A stretch of DNA of 36,617 nt, taken from Kurthia populi. GTDB taxonomy: Bacteria > Bacillota > Bacilli > Bacillales_A > Planococcaceae. Every line of letters starts with the position of its first letter. The first letter of the stretch is position 1. The stretch is from NCBI RefSeq assembly GCF_042686175.1, contig NZ_JBHUOR010000127.1:1-36617 (forward strand), given 5' to 3'. Below the pieces are notes generated by a model. That model was not told the DNA's origin. It made no database searches and worked only from the letters and a program-made list of their open reading frames with translations. A program made the position numbers and the translations under genes. Below, one piece after another: positions 24,667 through 32,602 of the stretch.

Positions 24667-25177
24667 CATAATGTACATTGACGAACTGATTAAATGTTTC
24701 CGTTTTCGTAAGCCGCCACTCCGATTCATAGCTTCCTTCAGGGAATAAGCGAATGCCTTTTCCTAATAATACAGGCGTGAGTGTTAGTGTCATTTCATCG
24801 ACAAGACCTGCTTCGAGGAAATCACAAATCAACTGTCCACCGCCAACAATCCAAATGTCTTTACCTTTGGATGCTTTCAACTGTCTACCAAGTGATTGAA
24901 CGGGTTCATCAGTATAGGTAATATACGCGGTATTTTCGCGTGTTTGATGTGTATATACATAACCTACCTGCTCTTTATACGGATAATCGCCATTCATTTC
25001 ATTCATCACCCAATCATACGTCGTGCGGCCCATAATAACCGTATCAATGTCACGCATAAAGTCGCCGTAGCCATTATCTCCCTTACCATCGACCTTCATA
25101 AGCCAGTCTAAGCTGTCATCTAATGTAGCAATATAGCCGTCTAGAGACATCGCGATAAATAGCTTTATTTTTCGCAC
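24656..25177 (-). CDS. Dihydrofolate reductase-like RibD C-terminal domain protein
   Basis: 173 residues, the normal length for stand-alone RibD_C/YwjB-type reductases. Motifs: KIKLFIAMSLDGYIATLDDS (N-terminal strand and substrate loop), DTVIMGRTTYDW (cofactor motif), DIWIVGGGQL (NADPH-binding glycine cluster), and EMTLTLTPVLLGKGIRLFP. It probably uses NADPH to reduce a pteridine- or flavin-related or other small substrate, but the physiological substrate of this branch is not known. The start is GTG at 25177, five bases after AAGGAGGG. It is divergent from the esterase gene across a strong palindrome. Confidence 0.85.
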   Translation of the reverse strand: MRKIKLFIAMSLDGYIATLDDSLDWLMKVDGKGDNGYGDFMRDIDTVIMGRTTYDWVMNEMNGDYPYKEQVGYVYTHQTRENTAYITYTDEPVQSLGRQLKASKGKDIWIVGGGQLICDFLEAGLVDEMTLTLTPVLLGKGIRLFPEGSYESEWRLTKTETFNQFVNVHYEKK

Positions 25178-25196
25178 CGAATCCCTCCTTGTTTTA

Positions 25197-25229
25197 GTAT
25201 CATAGCATATTCCGGATATGCTATGATAC
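25197..25229. promoter_or_regulatory. Perfect 14-bp inverted repeat in a divergent promoter region
   Basis: GTATCATAGCATAT and ATATGCTATGATAC flank TCCGG. Each arm carries a TATGCT/TATGAT sequence that could be a -10 element in the outward direction. The palindrome lies about 20 bases from the reductase start and about 30 from the esterase start, so one dimeric regulator could control both genes. No gene for that regulator is adjacent. Confidence 0.5.
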
Positions 25230-25260
25230 GGGTATCAAGAGGCTAAGGGGCGGCTATACT

Positions 25261-26271
25261 ATGAAGAAATGGTTACGATGGATTTCAGTGATTTTACTGG
25301 TGACAATTTTAGGTGCTGTCATCGCATTTGAGGTTTCACCTAAACCAGGGACAAAATTAATCCAATTTGCATTTAATCGAGAGGTGCCAATTGGCGATTC
25401 AGGTAAATTCGAGCAAGCAAAGGAAACAGTAAATGTAATAAAAAATGAGCGCTATGATTCACCTTATGCGCGCAATACCTTTGATGTGTATTATCCAAAA
25501 AATTTAAAGAAAACGGAGCAAGTTCCGGTTGTTTTTTGGTTACATGGTGGCGGCTATTTAGCAGGGGACAAATCACTCGTTAATGAATTTGCTCACTATG
25601 TAGCGGAGAAGGAGCAAATTGCGATGATTTCAGCCAATTATGAACTAGCACCTGAGCTTAAGTATCCAGGTCAAGTGAAGCAGTTAGAGGATGTTTATCA
25701 GTATGTTCGTAAGCATGTGGCAGATTATCCATATTTAGATCTTACAAAAGTGGCATTTGGCGGTGATTCAGCAGGTGCACAAATTGCAGGACAGTTTGTA
25801 TTAATTCAGACAAATCCAGATTATGCTAAACAGATGGATATGACAGCAACTGTACCAAAGAATGAGCTGAAGGCATTTATTTCGTATAGTGGTCCTGTTG
25901 ATTTACAGCAACTTAAAACATTGCCAGCAACGAATTTATTTATGAAATTTTTTGCTCGAACAGTAGCGTGGGATTTACTAGGGGATAAGGAATGGAAGTC
26001 ACATCCGGCAATCGATGAGGCATCGATTGCGCAGCATGTCACGACAGATTTTCCACCAACGTATATAACAGATGGCAATACGCTTTCATTTCCAGAGCAA
26101 GGAAAGGCGTTAGATCAGGCGTTGAAGGCGAAAAATGTATCAGTTGAAAGTCTTTTTTTTGATGAACATCAGGAAGACATTTATCATGAATATCAGTTTA
26201 GCTATGACTTAGCAGAAGCACAGCAAGCACTGGATGAAACATTGATCTTTTTAAGAGATTATGTGAAATAA
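25261..26271 (+). CDS. Alpha/beta hydrolase (hormone-sensitive-lipase-like esterase), membrane-anchored
   Basis: 336 residues. An N-terminal helix (WISVILLVTILGAVIAFEV) without an obvious cleavage site suggests anchoring with the enzyme outside. The catalytic domain has the oxyanion-hole motif HGGGYLAGDKSLVNEFAHYV, the nucleophile elbow FGGDSAGAQIAGQF, a likely catalytic Asp in YITDGNTLSFPEQ, and His in DIYHEYQF. These mark the HSL/alpha-beta hydrolase 3 family, which cleaves small carboxylic esters. The substrate is unknown. The ribosome site AAGGGGCGG precedes ATG. Repeat copy 4 begins six bases after its stop. Confidence 0.86.
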   Translation: MKKWLRWISVILLVTILGAVIAFEVSPKPGTKLIQFAFNREVPIGDSGKFEQAKETVNVIKNERYDSPYARNTFDVYYPKNLKKTEQVPVVFWLHGGGYLAGDKSLVNEFAHYVAEKEQIAMISANYELAPELKYPGQVKQLEDVYQYVRKHVADYPYLDLTKVAFGGDSAGAQIAGQFVLIQTNPDYAKQMDMTATVPKNELKAFISYSGPVDLQQLKTLPATNLFMKFFARTVAWDLLGDKEWKSHPAIDEASIAQHVTTDFPPTYITDGNTLSFPEQGKALDQALKAKNVSVESLFFDEHQEDIYHEYQFSYDLAEAQQALDETLIFLRDYVK

Positions 26272-26277
26272 TGCGTT

Positions 26278-26417
26278 AAGAGGCTGGGACATACGTATAA
26301 AAACAACCGTTCCTATGAGCATAAGAAAAACCGGAACTGCGCTGTAGCGCAGTTCCGGTTTTTCGTTGCGAACGCTAAAAAAGGAAAATGACGTGTTTTG
26401 TCCCAGCCTCTTTTTTT
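26278..26417. repeat. Palindromic intergenic element, copy 4 (inverted orientation)
   Basis: The most symmetric copy: the outer ends AAGAGGCTGGGACATACGT and GTCCCAGCCTCTTTTTTT match, and the inner stem CCGGAACTGCGC pairs perfectly with GCGCAGTTCCGG. It begins directly after the esterase stop and separates it from the adhesin control region. Confidence 0.9.
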
Positions 26418-26488
26418 ATTCGCATAATGTTAAGGGATGTTTCTACCGTTAAAATGATAGGTTTTTATATCTAAAATAAATTTTGTTA

Positions 26489-26547
26489 TTCGTCATTATT
26501 CGACAGAATGAATGTAAAAAATAGTAAAATAATAATATTATTCGACA
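26489..26547 (+). promoter_or_regulatory. Cluster of three Spo0A boxes upstream of the adhesin gene
   Basis: TTCGTCA (26489-26495), TTCGACA (26499-26505) and TTCGACA (26541-26547) are reverse complements of the Spo0A box TGNCGAA. The first two are separated by three bases, the spacing seen for tandem boxes bound by a Spo0A dimer, and the third lies 42 bases further. They are about 160-220 bases upstream of the adhesin start. The rest of the roughly 290-base leader is AT-rich, with no other clear signal. Confidence 0.6.
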
Positions 26548-26707
26548 AAAAAGGTCTTTGTGACTTTATTTTTCCCTAATAATGTTTTGTTTTTTAGGTT
26601 GTTCTATGCGATGAAGTAGATAAATTAAAAGAACAGAAGGATAGATTTAAGCTATTAGACCCTTAAATTATACTAGAGATTGTACTAATTTTAGGGAGGT
26701 TATTCAC

Positions 26708-29700
26708 ATTACGAAAAAAATAAGCTTTTCTTTTCTTTCGTTAATGTTAGTTTTCAATGTTATTTTAAGCTATGCGGGTGTCGGTACAACTGCAAAAGCA
26801 GCAATAAATGATGAAATTGAAGGCCTAACAGGGTTTGAGCTATCGTATACAGATAGTGAACGCAATGAAAAGGATGCTGTAACGTCATTAAATGATATTA
26901 TTCAAGCAGCCTATCAATTTGAGTTTGGCAATTTAGATGCAGATAAGACGATCACATTTAAATTACCAGCACAATTGAAAGTTATTCAAACTTATACGAA
27001 CGAAGAAATTACAAATAGTAATGGTAAAGTCATTGGGAAATTTACATTAGCAGCAGATGGTACGGTTACATTGACTGCATATAAAGGAAGAGATGTAAAA
27101 ATCAATTTCAATGCAGAATCAACAATGAAGCCAGGAACACCAATTGAAAGTAATACGACTGAAATTGTTTATGGCTCTCAAAAAGCCGAATTAGTAGTAG
27201 ATTTTGAACAGGGAAAAGCTATTTCAAAAGCTGTTACAAAAGTAAATGATACAACGTATAAATGGACGATTGACGTTAATACGGAATTATCAAAATTAAC
27301 GAATGCAGTCGTGAAAGATGCAATTCCACAAGGCTTAGAGGCAACAAATGTGAAAGTCTCTGAATTAAGTGTGGCACTGAATGCTGGTGATAAACTGTCA
27401 TTCGTTGCAGGGAAAGATGTATCAGATACAGTAACGAGTAAAGATCCTGTGACGGTGACATTAGGTGACACGTCAAAGGCATATCGTATCGAAATTACAA
27501 CAAATAAAGTCGACAATAAGCTGATTGCGAATTATGTAAATACAGCAACACTTGAGTCAAATGAAGGTTCTACAACATCAAATGAAGCTTCAATGGCTTA
27601 CCAAACAAAGGTAAATGTCAATAAGAGTAAATCAAGCGTTAACACAACTGATGGTTATATCGATTATTTCATTGACTTCGATACAAAAGGCCAAGAAATT
27701 CCAGCGGGCGCAACGATTACAGATGTACTAACAACGCCTGCTATTAAGGATAAAAACTTTAAATTAGCTTCACTGAAAGCAGCTGATTTCACAATTGTGA
27801 AAAAGGATACAGCAGAAGTAGCTGTTCCAACAAATAGCTATAAAATTAATGTTACAAAAGATGGTACACGCGATAAAACGACGGTTATGACATTTAATGA
27901 AGCACTTAACGGACATTATATTATTCGTTATCGCGTGAGTTATTCACCAAAGGGCGGTATTCTTTCACCTTCTGATATTCAATTCCGTAATACAGCAACA
28001 TTAAAAGCAACTATTGACGGAAAAGAAACAACGCTAGGTAGCGATTATGAAGATATTTCCATTAAAAATTCATATAGTGATACACGTAAATCTGTTGTTG
28101 AAACAGATTTTAAAAATCGTGTTGTAACGTATGAAATTAAAGTAACGATTCCAGAGGATGGTAGTAAATTCTCTGTAAAAGATACACCAGTTGATAATGG
28201 TAGCATTACGAATTTAAAGTTTGTAAATGTGAAAAAAGGTGATGCTGTGTTTGAAGATGCATCGATGAAACAAGTAGGCAATGATTATTATTTCTACTTA
28301 TATAACACGAAAGATGCCGCTTCAACGACAGCTAAGGGTGTCTACACAATCCGTTATACAATGGATTTTGATGCCGATAAAGGCGCAGAAACAGGAAACA
28401 GCAATAGCTATGTCATCTATAAAGGTACAGAAGCACAAACCGATGCAATCGGGACAACTTTCTATCCAAACAATAGTGTACTAGCGAAAAATAACGGCTT
28501 TAAATCCGGCAAATTATTATTAAATGAAGATGGTACGTATAAAGGAAAAGAGTACAAAGTAGGCTTTAACTTTAACCAGCATGACCTAACAGATGCGACA
28601 TTGAAAGATACATTAAAGGGTAGTCAGCATTATATGAAGGATTCATTTAAATTGTATGCGTGGGATATTAAAGACGGTACAGATACAACCGGTATTACAG
28701 AAATTAAAGATGTAAACTGGGCCGAAGCAGTGACATTTGCAGAAGGTAATCAATCATTCACAATTGATGTGAATAAATTATTACCTGACACAGCAGATGA
28801 AACAACGACAGAGGTTGTTAAAAATGCGAAGCAAACAGGGGATTTAGTAATTAAAAAAATTGATGCGGCCAATAGTGATAAGCTAGCCGGTGCAGAATTT
28901 ACTATTACAGGTCCTTATGGCTACGAAGCAACTGAAACATCGAATGCAGCGGGTCAAATCACACTGAAAAAGTTACCAATCGGCACGTATACAGTAAAAG
29001 AAACGAAGGCCCCAGCAGGTTATGAGTTAGCTGCAGCACCATTCACTGTCACTGTAGCTGAAAATAGCACATTTACACAAACGGTAATTAATGAAAAAAT
29101 CGTACCTCAAGTTGGGTCAATCATTATTAACAAGGTGGACGATAATAATGTAGCGCTAGCAGGTGCAACATTCCACATTACAGGACCAAATGGTTATGAT
29201 GAAATGAAAACATCAAATAATATGGGGCAAATTGAATTACATGAGCTTGCAGTCGGTGAGTATACCGTGACTGAAACAAAAGCACCAGCAGGCTATGAAC
29301 TAGTTGCAACACCATTTAAATTAAACGTAACAGTACAAGGAACAACAACACAAACGGTCGTGAATAAAAAAGAACAGCCGAAAGTGGGCCAATTAATCAT
29401 CGAGAAAACAGATGAGCAAACAGGTACACGATTAAAAGGTGCTACATTTGAAATTACAGGTGACGACTATAACGAAAGCTTCACAACGAATGCAAGTGGT
29501 CAAATCATTGTGAAAAATCTTGTACCAGGCACATACACTGTAAAAGAAACAGCTGCACCAGCAGGCTATACATTATCCACAGATACGTATGATGACGAGG
29601 TCAAAGCAAATGAAACTGTGAAGCAAGTCATCACAAACAAAAAAGAAACAGCAAGCGTGACATTAACGAAGTTTGATGCAAAAACGTATAAAGTGTTATC

Positions 29701-30187
29701 AGGCGCTGTATTTAACTTAGTAGATGAAGATGGCACACTTGTGAAACAAGCACTGACAACGGATCAAAACGGTCAAATTACAGTAAGAAATCTACCAACT
29801 GGTCATTATCAATTTATTGAAGTGAAAGCACCAGTAGGTTATACACTGGATAATTCACCAATTAGCTTTGATGCAAAAGGAAAACATATTGATTTACAAT
29901 TCACAAATATGAAAGTTCCAGAAGCACCAAAAGAAGATCCAGAAGAGCCTCATACACCAACACCTCCTGGTAAAACACCAACACCAGGAGATGGCGGCGA
30001 AAACCCAAGTACACCAGCGACTCCAAGTCAAAGCACAAGTGAGGCAACGTCAACAACTCCATCAACGGATACAACGACATTACCACAAACTGGGGAAAGC
30101 ACTAAATTTGTGATGTATGCAGGTTTAGTAATCATCCTAGGGGCACTTGTATTGCTTGTAGCGGTACGTCGTAAAGCAACAAAATAA
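26708..30187 (+). CDS. LPXTG-anchored collagen-adhesin-like surface protein with Cna-B/SpaA repeats
   Basis: 1160 codons including the stop. ITKKISFSFLSLMLVFNVIL then SYAGVGTTAKAA is a signal peptide with an AKA-A cleavage site. Residues 40-690 or so form several collagen-adhesin-type modules (TFKLPAQLKV; AISKAVTKVNDTTYKWTIDV; YIDYFIDFDTKG). Four SpaA/Cna-B repeats follow from about 705, each with the Lys-(GAxF)-Glu-Asn pattern of isopeptide-forming domains (VIKKID, LAGAEFTI, ETKAPAGYEL, VINEK). Then come a Pro/Thr-rich wall spacer and LPQTG, a helix and RRKATK, the sortase A signal. It should be covalently wall-bound and adhesive. The nearest ATG (26744) lies inside the signal peptide. ATT at 26708, eight bases after GGGAGG, fits best as an unusual start. 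No sortase gene is nearby. Spo0A boxes lie upstream. Confidence 0.88.
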   Translation: MTKKISFSFLSLMLVFNVILSYAGVGTTAKAAINDEIEGLTGFELSYTDSERNEKDAVTSLNDIIQAAYQFEFGNLDADKTITFKLPAQLKVIQTYTNEEITNSNGKVIGKFTLAADGTVTLTAYKGRDVKINFNAESTMKPGTPIESNTTEIVYGSQKAELVVDFEQGKAISKAVTKVNDTTYKWTIDVNTELSKLTNAVVKDAIPQGLEATNVKVSELSVALNAGDKLSFVAGKDVSDTVTSKDPVTVTLGDTSKAYRIEITTNKVDNKLIANYVNTATLESNEGSTTSNEASMAYQTKVNVNKSKSSVNTTDGYIDYFIDFDTKGQEIPAGATITDVLTTPAIKDKNFKLASLKAADFTIVKKDTAEVAVPTNSYKINVTKDGTRDKTTVMTFNEALNGHYIIRYRVSYSPKGGILSPSDIQFRNTATLKATIDGKETTLGSDYEDISIKNSYSDTRKSVVETDFKNRVVTYEIKVTIPEDGSKFSVKDTPVDNGSITNLKFVNVKKGDAVFEDASMKQVGNDYYFYLYNTKDAASTTAKGVYTIRYTMDFDADKGAETGNSNSYVIYKGTEAQTDAIGTTFYPNNSVLAKNNGFKSGKLLLNEDGTYKGKEYKVGFNFNQHDLTDATLKDTLKGSQHYMKDSFKLYAWDIKDGTDTTGITEIKDVNWAEAVTFAEGNQSFTIDVNKLLPDTADETTTEVVKNAKQTGDLVIKKIDAANSDKLAGAEFTITGPYGYEATETSNAAGQITLKKLPIGTYTVKETKAPAGYELAAAPFTVTVAENSTFTQTVINEKIVPQVGSIIINKVDDNNVALAGATFHITGPNGYDEMKTSNNMGQIELHELAVGEYTVTETKAPAGYELVATPFKLNVTVQGTTTQTVVNKKEQPKVGQLIIEKTDEQTGTRLKGATFEITGDDYNESFTTNASGQIIVKNLVPGTYTVKETAAPAGYTLSTDTYDDEVKANETVKQVITNKKETASVTLTKFDAKTYKVLSGAVFNLVDEDGTLVKQALTTDQNGQITVRNLPTGHYQFIEVKAPVGYTLDNSPISFDAKGKHIDLQFTNMKVPEAPKEDPEEPHTPTPPGKTPTPGDGGENPSTPATPSQSTSEATSTTPSTDTTTLPQTGESTKFVMYAGLVIILGALVLLVAVRRKATK

Positions 30188-30195
30188 TTTTTACT

Positions 30196-30237
30196 AAAAA
30201 CACGCTCCTGCGCTATGATGTGGGGGTGTGTTTTTTT
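30196..30237 (+). terminator. Terminator of the adhesin gene
   Basis: AAAAACACGCTCC and GGGGGTGTGTTTTTTT pair imperfectly with G-U pairs around a 13-base loop, ending in seven T. It lies shortly after the adhesin stop. Confidence 0.65.
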
Positions 30238-30296
30238 AATTTTTTAAAACCACTTGATGTCTGGGCTCGTCTAATGATGTGTAAAGGAGTGATCGT

Positions 30297-30842
30297 GTGG
30301 ACAGCATTATGTCACAGGTAAATTGGCAGGAGGAACTGCTGGAGCAACTAATGACAGATTATGGACAGGATATTTTACAGTTAGTGTATACATATGTACG
30401 TGACAATGCGCTTGCAGAGGATTTAACGCAGGAGATTTTTATAAAGTGCTATCGTGCGCTTTCTAACTATAAAGGACAGGCAACGCTAAAAACGTGGCTT
30501 TGGTGTATTGCCATTAATCATACGAAAGACTATTTGAAATCATGGCATACGCGTCACATGACAGTTACAGAGGCACAACAATTTGAGCATTTAACGGACA
30601 ATGAGTCTGTTGAACAAATGATTGAACAGCAAGAAAGCCAACGAACCGTTATTGATGCGGTGATGAAGCTACCAATCAAATACCATGAACTTGTTTACCT
30701 GCATTATTTTGAAGAATATTCACTGCAGGAAATGGCGCAGATTTTAAAGGTAAATCGTAATACGCTAAAAACGCGTTTGAGAAAAGCCCGTATGTTATTG
30801 AGTGAGCACTTAGAAGGGAGTTTTGAGAATGAATTCATTTAA
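30297..30842 (+). CDS. ECF-type RNA polymerase sigma factor of a PadR/SEDS operon
   Basis: 181 residues. Region 2: DILQLVYTYVRDNALAEDLT, then QEIFIKCYRALSNYKGQATL and KTWLWCIAINHTKDYLKSWH. Region 4: LPIKYHELVYLHYFEEYSLQ followed by EMAQILKVNRNTLKTRLRKA. This is a compact ECF sigma factor. GTG at 30297 lies eight bases after AAGGAG; an internal ATG follows four codons later. Its 3' end overlaps the PadR-like gene, and no classic anti-sigma gene is present. The PadR-like or HAAS-domain product may take that role. It may transcribe its own operon in response to an envelope signal; this is inferred. Confidence 0.9.
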   Translation: MDSIMSQVNWQEELLEQLMTDYGQDILQLVYTYVRDNALAEDLTQEIFIKCYRALSNYKGQATLKTWLWCIAINHTKDYLKSWHTRHMTVTEAQQFEHLTDNESVEQMIEQQESQRTVIDAVMKLPIKYHELVYLHYFEEYSLQEMAQILKVNRNTLKTRLRKARMLLSEHLEGSFENEFI

Positions 30843-31191
30843 AAAGAGTTTGCAGCAACATACAAATTTACAGTTTACAGAAAAAATGAAGCAAACCATT
30901 CGTGAGGAAGTAGCTCGTGAAGCAATTGAGGCAGACCGTTTATTACAGCTACTACAGCAACCTCAGAGTGGCTTTGCGCTTTGTGAACGATTAAAAGCAA
31001 AGCAACAAAGTGCCGTTTATGTGACCTTACATCGTTTAGAAGTAGAGGGGTTAATTTGTAGTACATGGCAGGAGGAAGAAAAAATCTATAAAGTATCAGC
31101 AACTGGTTTAAAACGTGTCAAACGCTATGAAAAAGCACAGAGAAAAATGCCGCTTCAGCAGCTCTTAGAGGAGGCGCGTCATGTCTATTAA
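30829..31191 (+). CDS. PadR-like winged-helix protein with an N-terminal extension
   Basis: 120 residues. Residues 1-38 (MNSFKKSLQQHTNLQFTEKM, KQTIREEVAREA) are helical and charged, unlike ordinary PadR proteins, and could contact the sigma factor. Residues 39-115 show a PadR-type winged helix: GFALCERLKAKQQSAVYVTL, then HRLEVEGLICSTWQEEEKIY, KVSATGLKRVKRYEKA. PadR proteins are commonly paired with HAAS-domain membrane proteins, as here. ATG at 30829 follows AAGGGAG and overlaps the sigma gene by 14 bases. The stop overlaps the next start, so all three are translationally coupled. The role is regulatory, with details unknown. Confidence 0.75.
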   Translation: MNSFKKSLQQHTNLQFTEKMKQTIREEVAREAIEADRLLQLLQQPQSGFALCERLKAKQQSAVYVTLHRLEVEGLICSTWQEEEKIYKVSATGLKRVKRYEKAQRKMPLQQLLEEARHVY

Positions 31192-32395
31192 ATTGTATAT
31201 TGAGCGTGTAACGAAGCAAATGCGCAATAAGGAAGCTCGTGCATCTGTAGAAAAAGAACTGACACAGCATTTTCACCATCAAATTGTGAAATTGAAGGAG
31301 CAAGGTGCTACACAGCAGGAAGCAGAGCGGAAGGCTATCGAATTAATGGGAAACGCAACAACACTTGGCCAATCGATGGACCAAATTTATAAACCACAAA
31401 CAGATTGGCTACTAATTGGCCTAGCAATAGCCGCAATACTATGCAGTTTTTTAGCACTTCCCTATGGTCAGCAAGTTGAAAATGGCACATTGATTTTGAA
31501 AAATGGTTTGTATACGGTGTTTGGGATTGGAATAGCACTGCTGATTACGCGTTTTGACTATCGTAAATTACTTACCTTTGGACATCAATTATTTTGGCTA
31601 GGGGTGGCGCTTAGTTTCGTATTAGATTTCATGCATCAATCGATGCTGCTTTGGTCATTTTATAAAATCATGTTATGGATGCAGCCAATATGCTTACTCT
31701 GGACAGTATGCTTAGCTATTTTTATGACACGTAAAATAAATATATGGCTTTTAAATGCCTATTTAATGGTGATATTTATCGCATTAGTGATGACACTTAG
31801 TCAGCAATATGTGCCTCTTTTTGGTATTATTTTTGCTATTATGCTTCTTTGTAGCAACTATCGTATCTCACAAAAGATTTGGAGTTTAGCTGGCTGGTTA
31901 ATACTCATAGGGCTCGCGCTTACGTATTATTATGTGCTGATTTATCCAACACATGGACCTTATTTAATGCTTCGAGTAGCAGGAATGGAAGAGGTAAATC
32001 GGTATTTACAAACGATTTTACAATCCGCGCATTTTATTGGCGCAAGTGATGTTCAGGAACACATAATTACCTTTGAATACATTTTGCTCAATATTATACA
32101 ACAATTTGGTTTTTTAGCATTAGCGATTGCTTTAGCATTAATTGCACTGCTTATCATTCATTTTGTAAAAACAAGCCAAACAATTCAACAACCGTTTGGA
32201 CAAATGCTATTGATTGGGATTGGGACATTCTGTTCGCTATTATTTATTAGTAATGTATTAAGCTCACTAGGTTTACTTAATATTGGTGCATTCATGCTTC
32301 CATTTTTTGATTATGGTCTGATTTCAACGCTTTCAACTGGTATGCTAACAGGACTTTTATTAAGTGTGTATCGCCGGAAAAATCTTTTCGTGTGA
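31181..32395 (+). CDS. SEDS (FtsW/RodA/SpoVE-like) membrane protein with N-terminal HAAS-like domain
   Basis: 404 residues. Residues 1-70 resemble the HAAS/permease-prefix domain (YIERVTKQMRNKEARASVEK, LTQHFHHQIVKLKEQGATQQ, ELMGNATTLGQSM). Ten or so helices follow. The C-terminal third aligns by eye with SEDS polymerases: ITFEYILLNIIQQFGFLALA corresponds to the HTDFIFAxxxEExG region, and LGLLNIGAFMLPFFDYGL to LGLLPxTGxxLPFISYG. At the position of the essential SEDS Asp there is Glu, and several canonical residues differ. It may be a divergent glycan polymerase or a lipid II-binding sensor. It is coupled to the PadR gene by overlap; ATG follows GAGGAGG. Similar sigma/PadR/SEDS clusters exist in Bacillus, to my knowledge, but their function is not settled. 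Confidence 0.7.
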   Translation: MSIKLYIERVTKQMRNKEARASVEKELTQHFHHQIVKLKEQGATQQEAERKAIELMGNATTLGQSMDQIYKPQTDWLLIGLAIAAILCSFLALPYGQQVENGTLILKNGLYTVFGIGIALLITRFDYRKLLTFGHQLFWLGVALSFVLDFMHQSMLLWSFYKIMLWMQPICLLWTVCLAIFMTRKINIWLLNAYLMVIFIALVMTLSQQYVPLFGIIFAIMLLCSNYRISQKIWSLAGWLILIGLALTYYYVLIYPTHGPYLMLRVAGMEEVNRYLQTILQSAHFIGASDVQEHIITFEYILLNIIQQFGFLALAIALALIALLIIHFVKTSQTIQQPFGQMLLIGIGTFCSLLFISNVLSSLGLLNIGAFMLPFFDYGLISTLSTGMLTGLLLSVYRRKNLFV

Positions 32396-32414
32396 CATTC
32401 ATAGGTTTTAATAT

Positions 32415-32538
32415 ATGTGTGAAAATAACCGCTCCTATGAGCATAAGAAAAACCGGAATCGCTATGAAATGCGGTTCCGGTTTTTCGTTGTGAACGCTAA
32501 AAAAGGAAAATGACATGTTTTGTTCCAGTCATTTTTTT
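32415..32538. repeat. Palindromic intergenic element, copy 5 (degenerate)
   Basis: The central stem is kept (CCGGAATCGC with GCGGTTCCGG, one G-U and one mismatch), together with the flank AACGCTAAAAAAGGAAAATGAC. The left outer repeat is lost, and the right one is altered to TGTTCCAGTCAT. It follows the SEDS-like gene, again at a gene end. Confidence 0.75.
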
Positions 32539-32602
32539 ATTTCCAAACCTCATAAGCATATATTTAAAAACTTAGGGAATACTTTAGCGAGGTGATAACA
32601 AC

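Noticed and set aside
27178..27516. Minus-strand open frame inside the adhesin gene
   Set aside because: The Thr/Ser/Val-rich translation mirrors the adhesin codons; no ribosome site.
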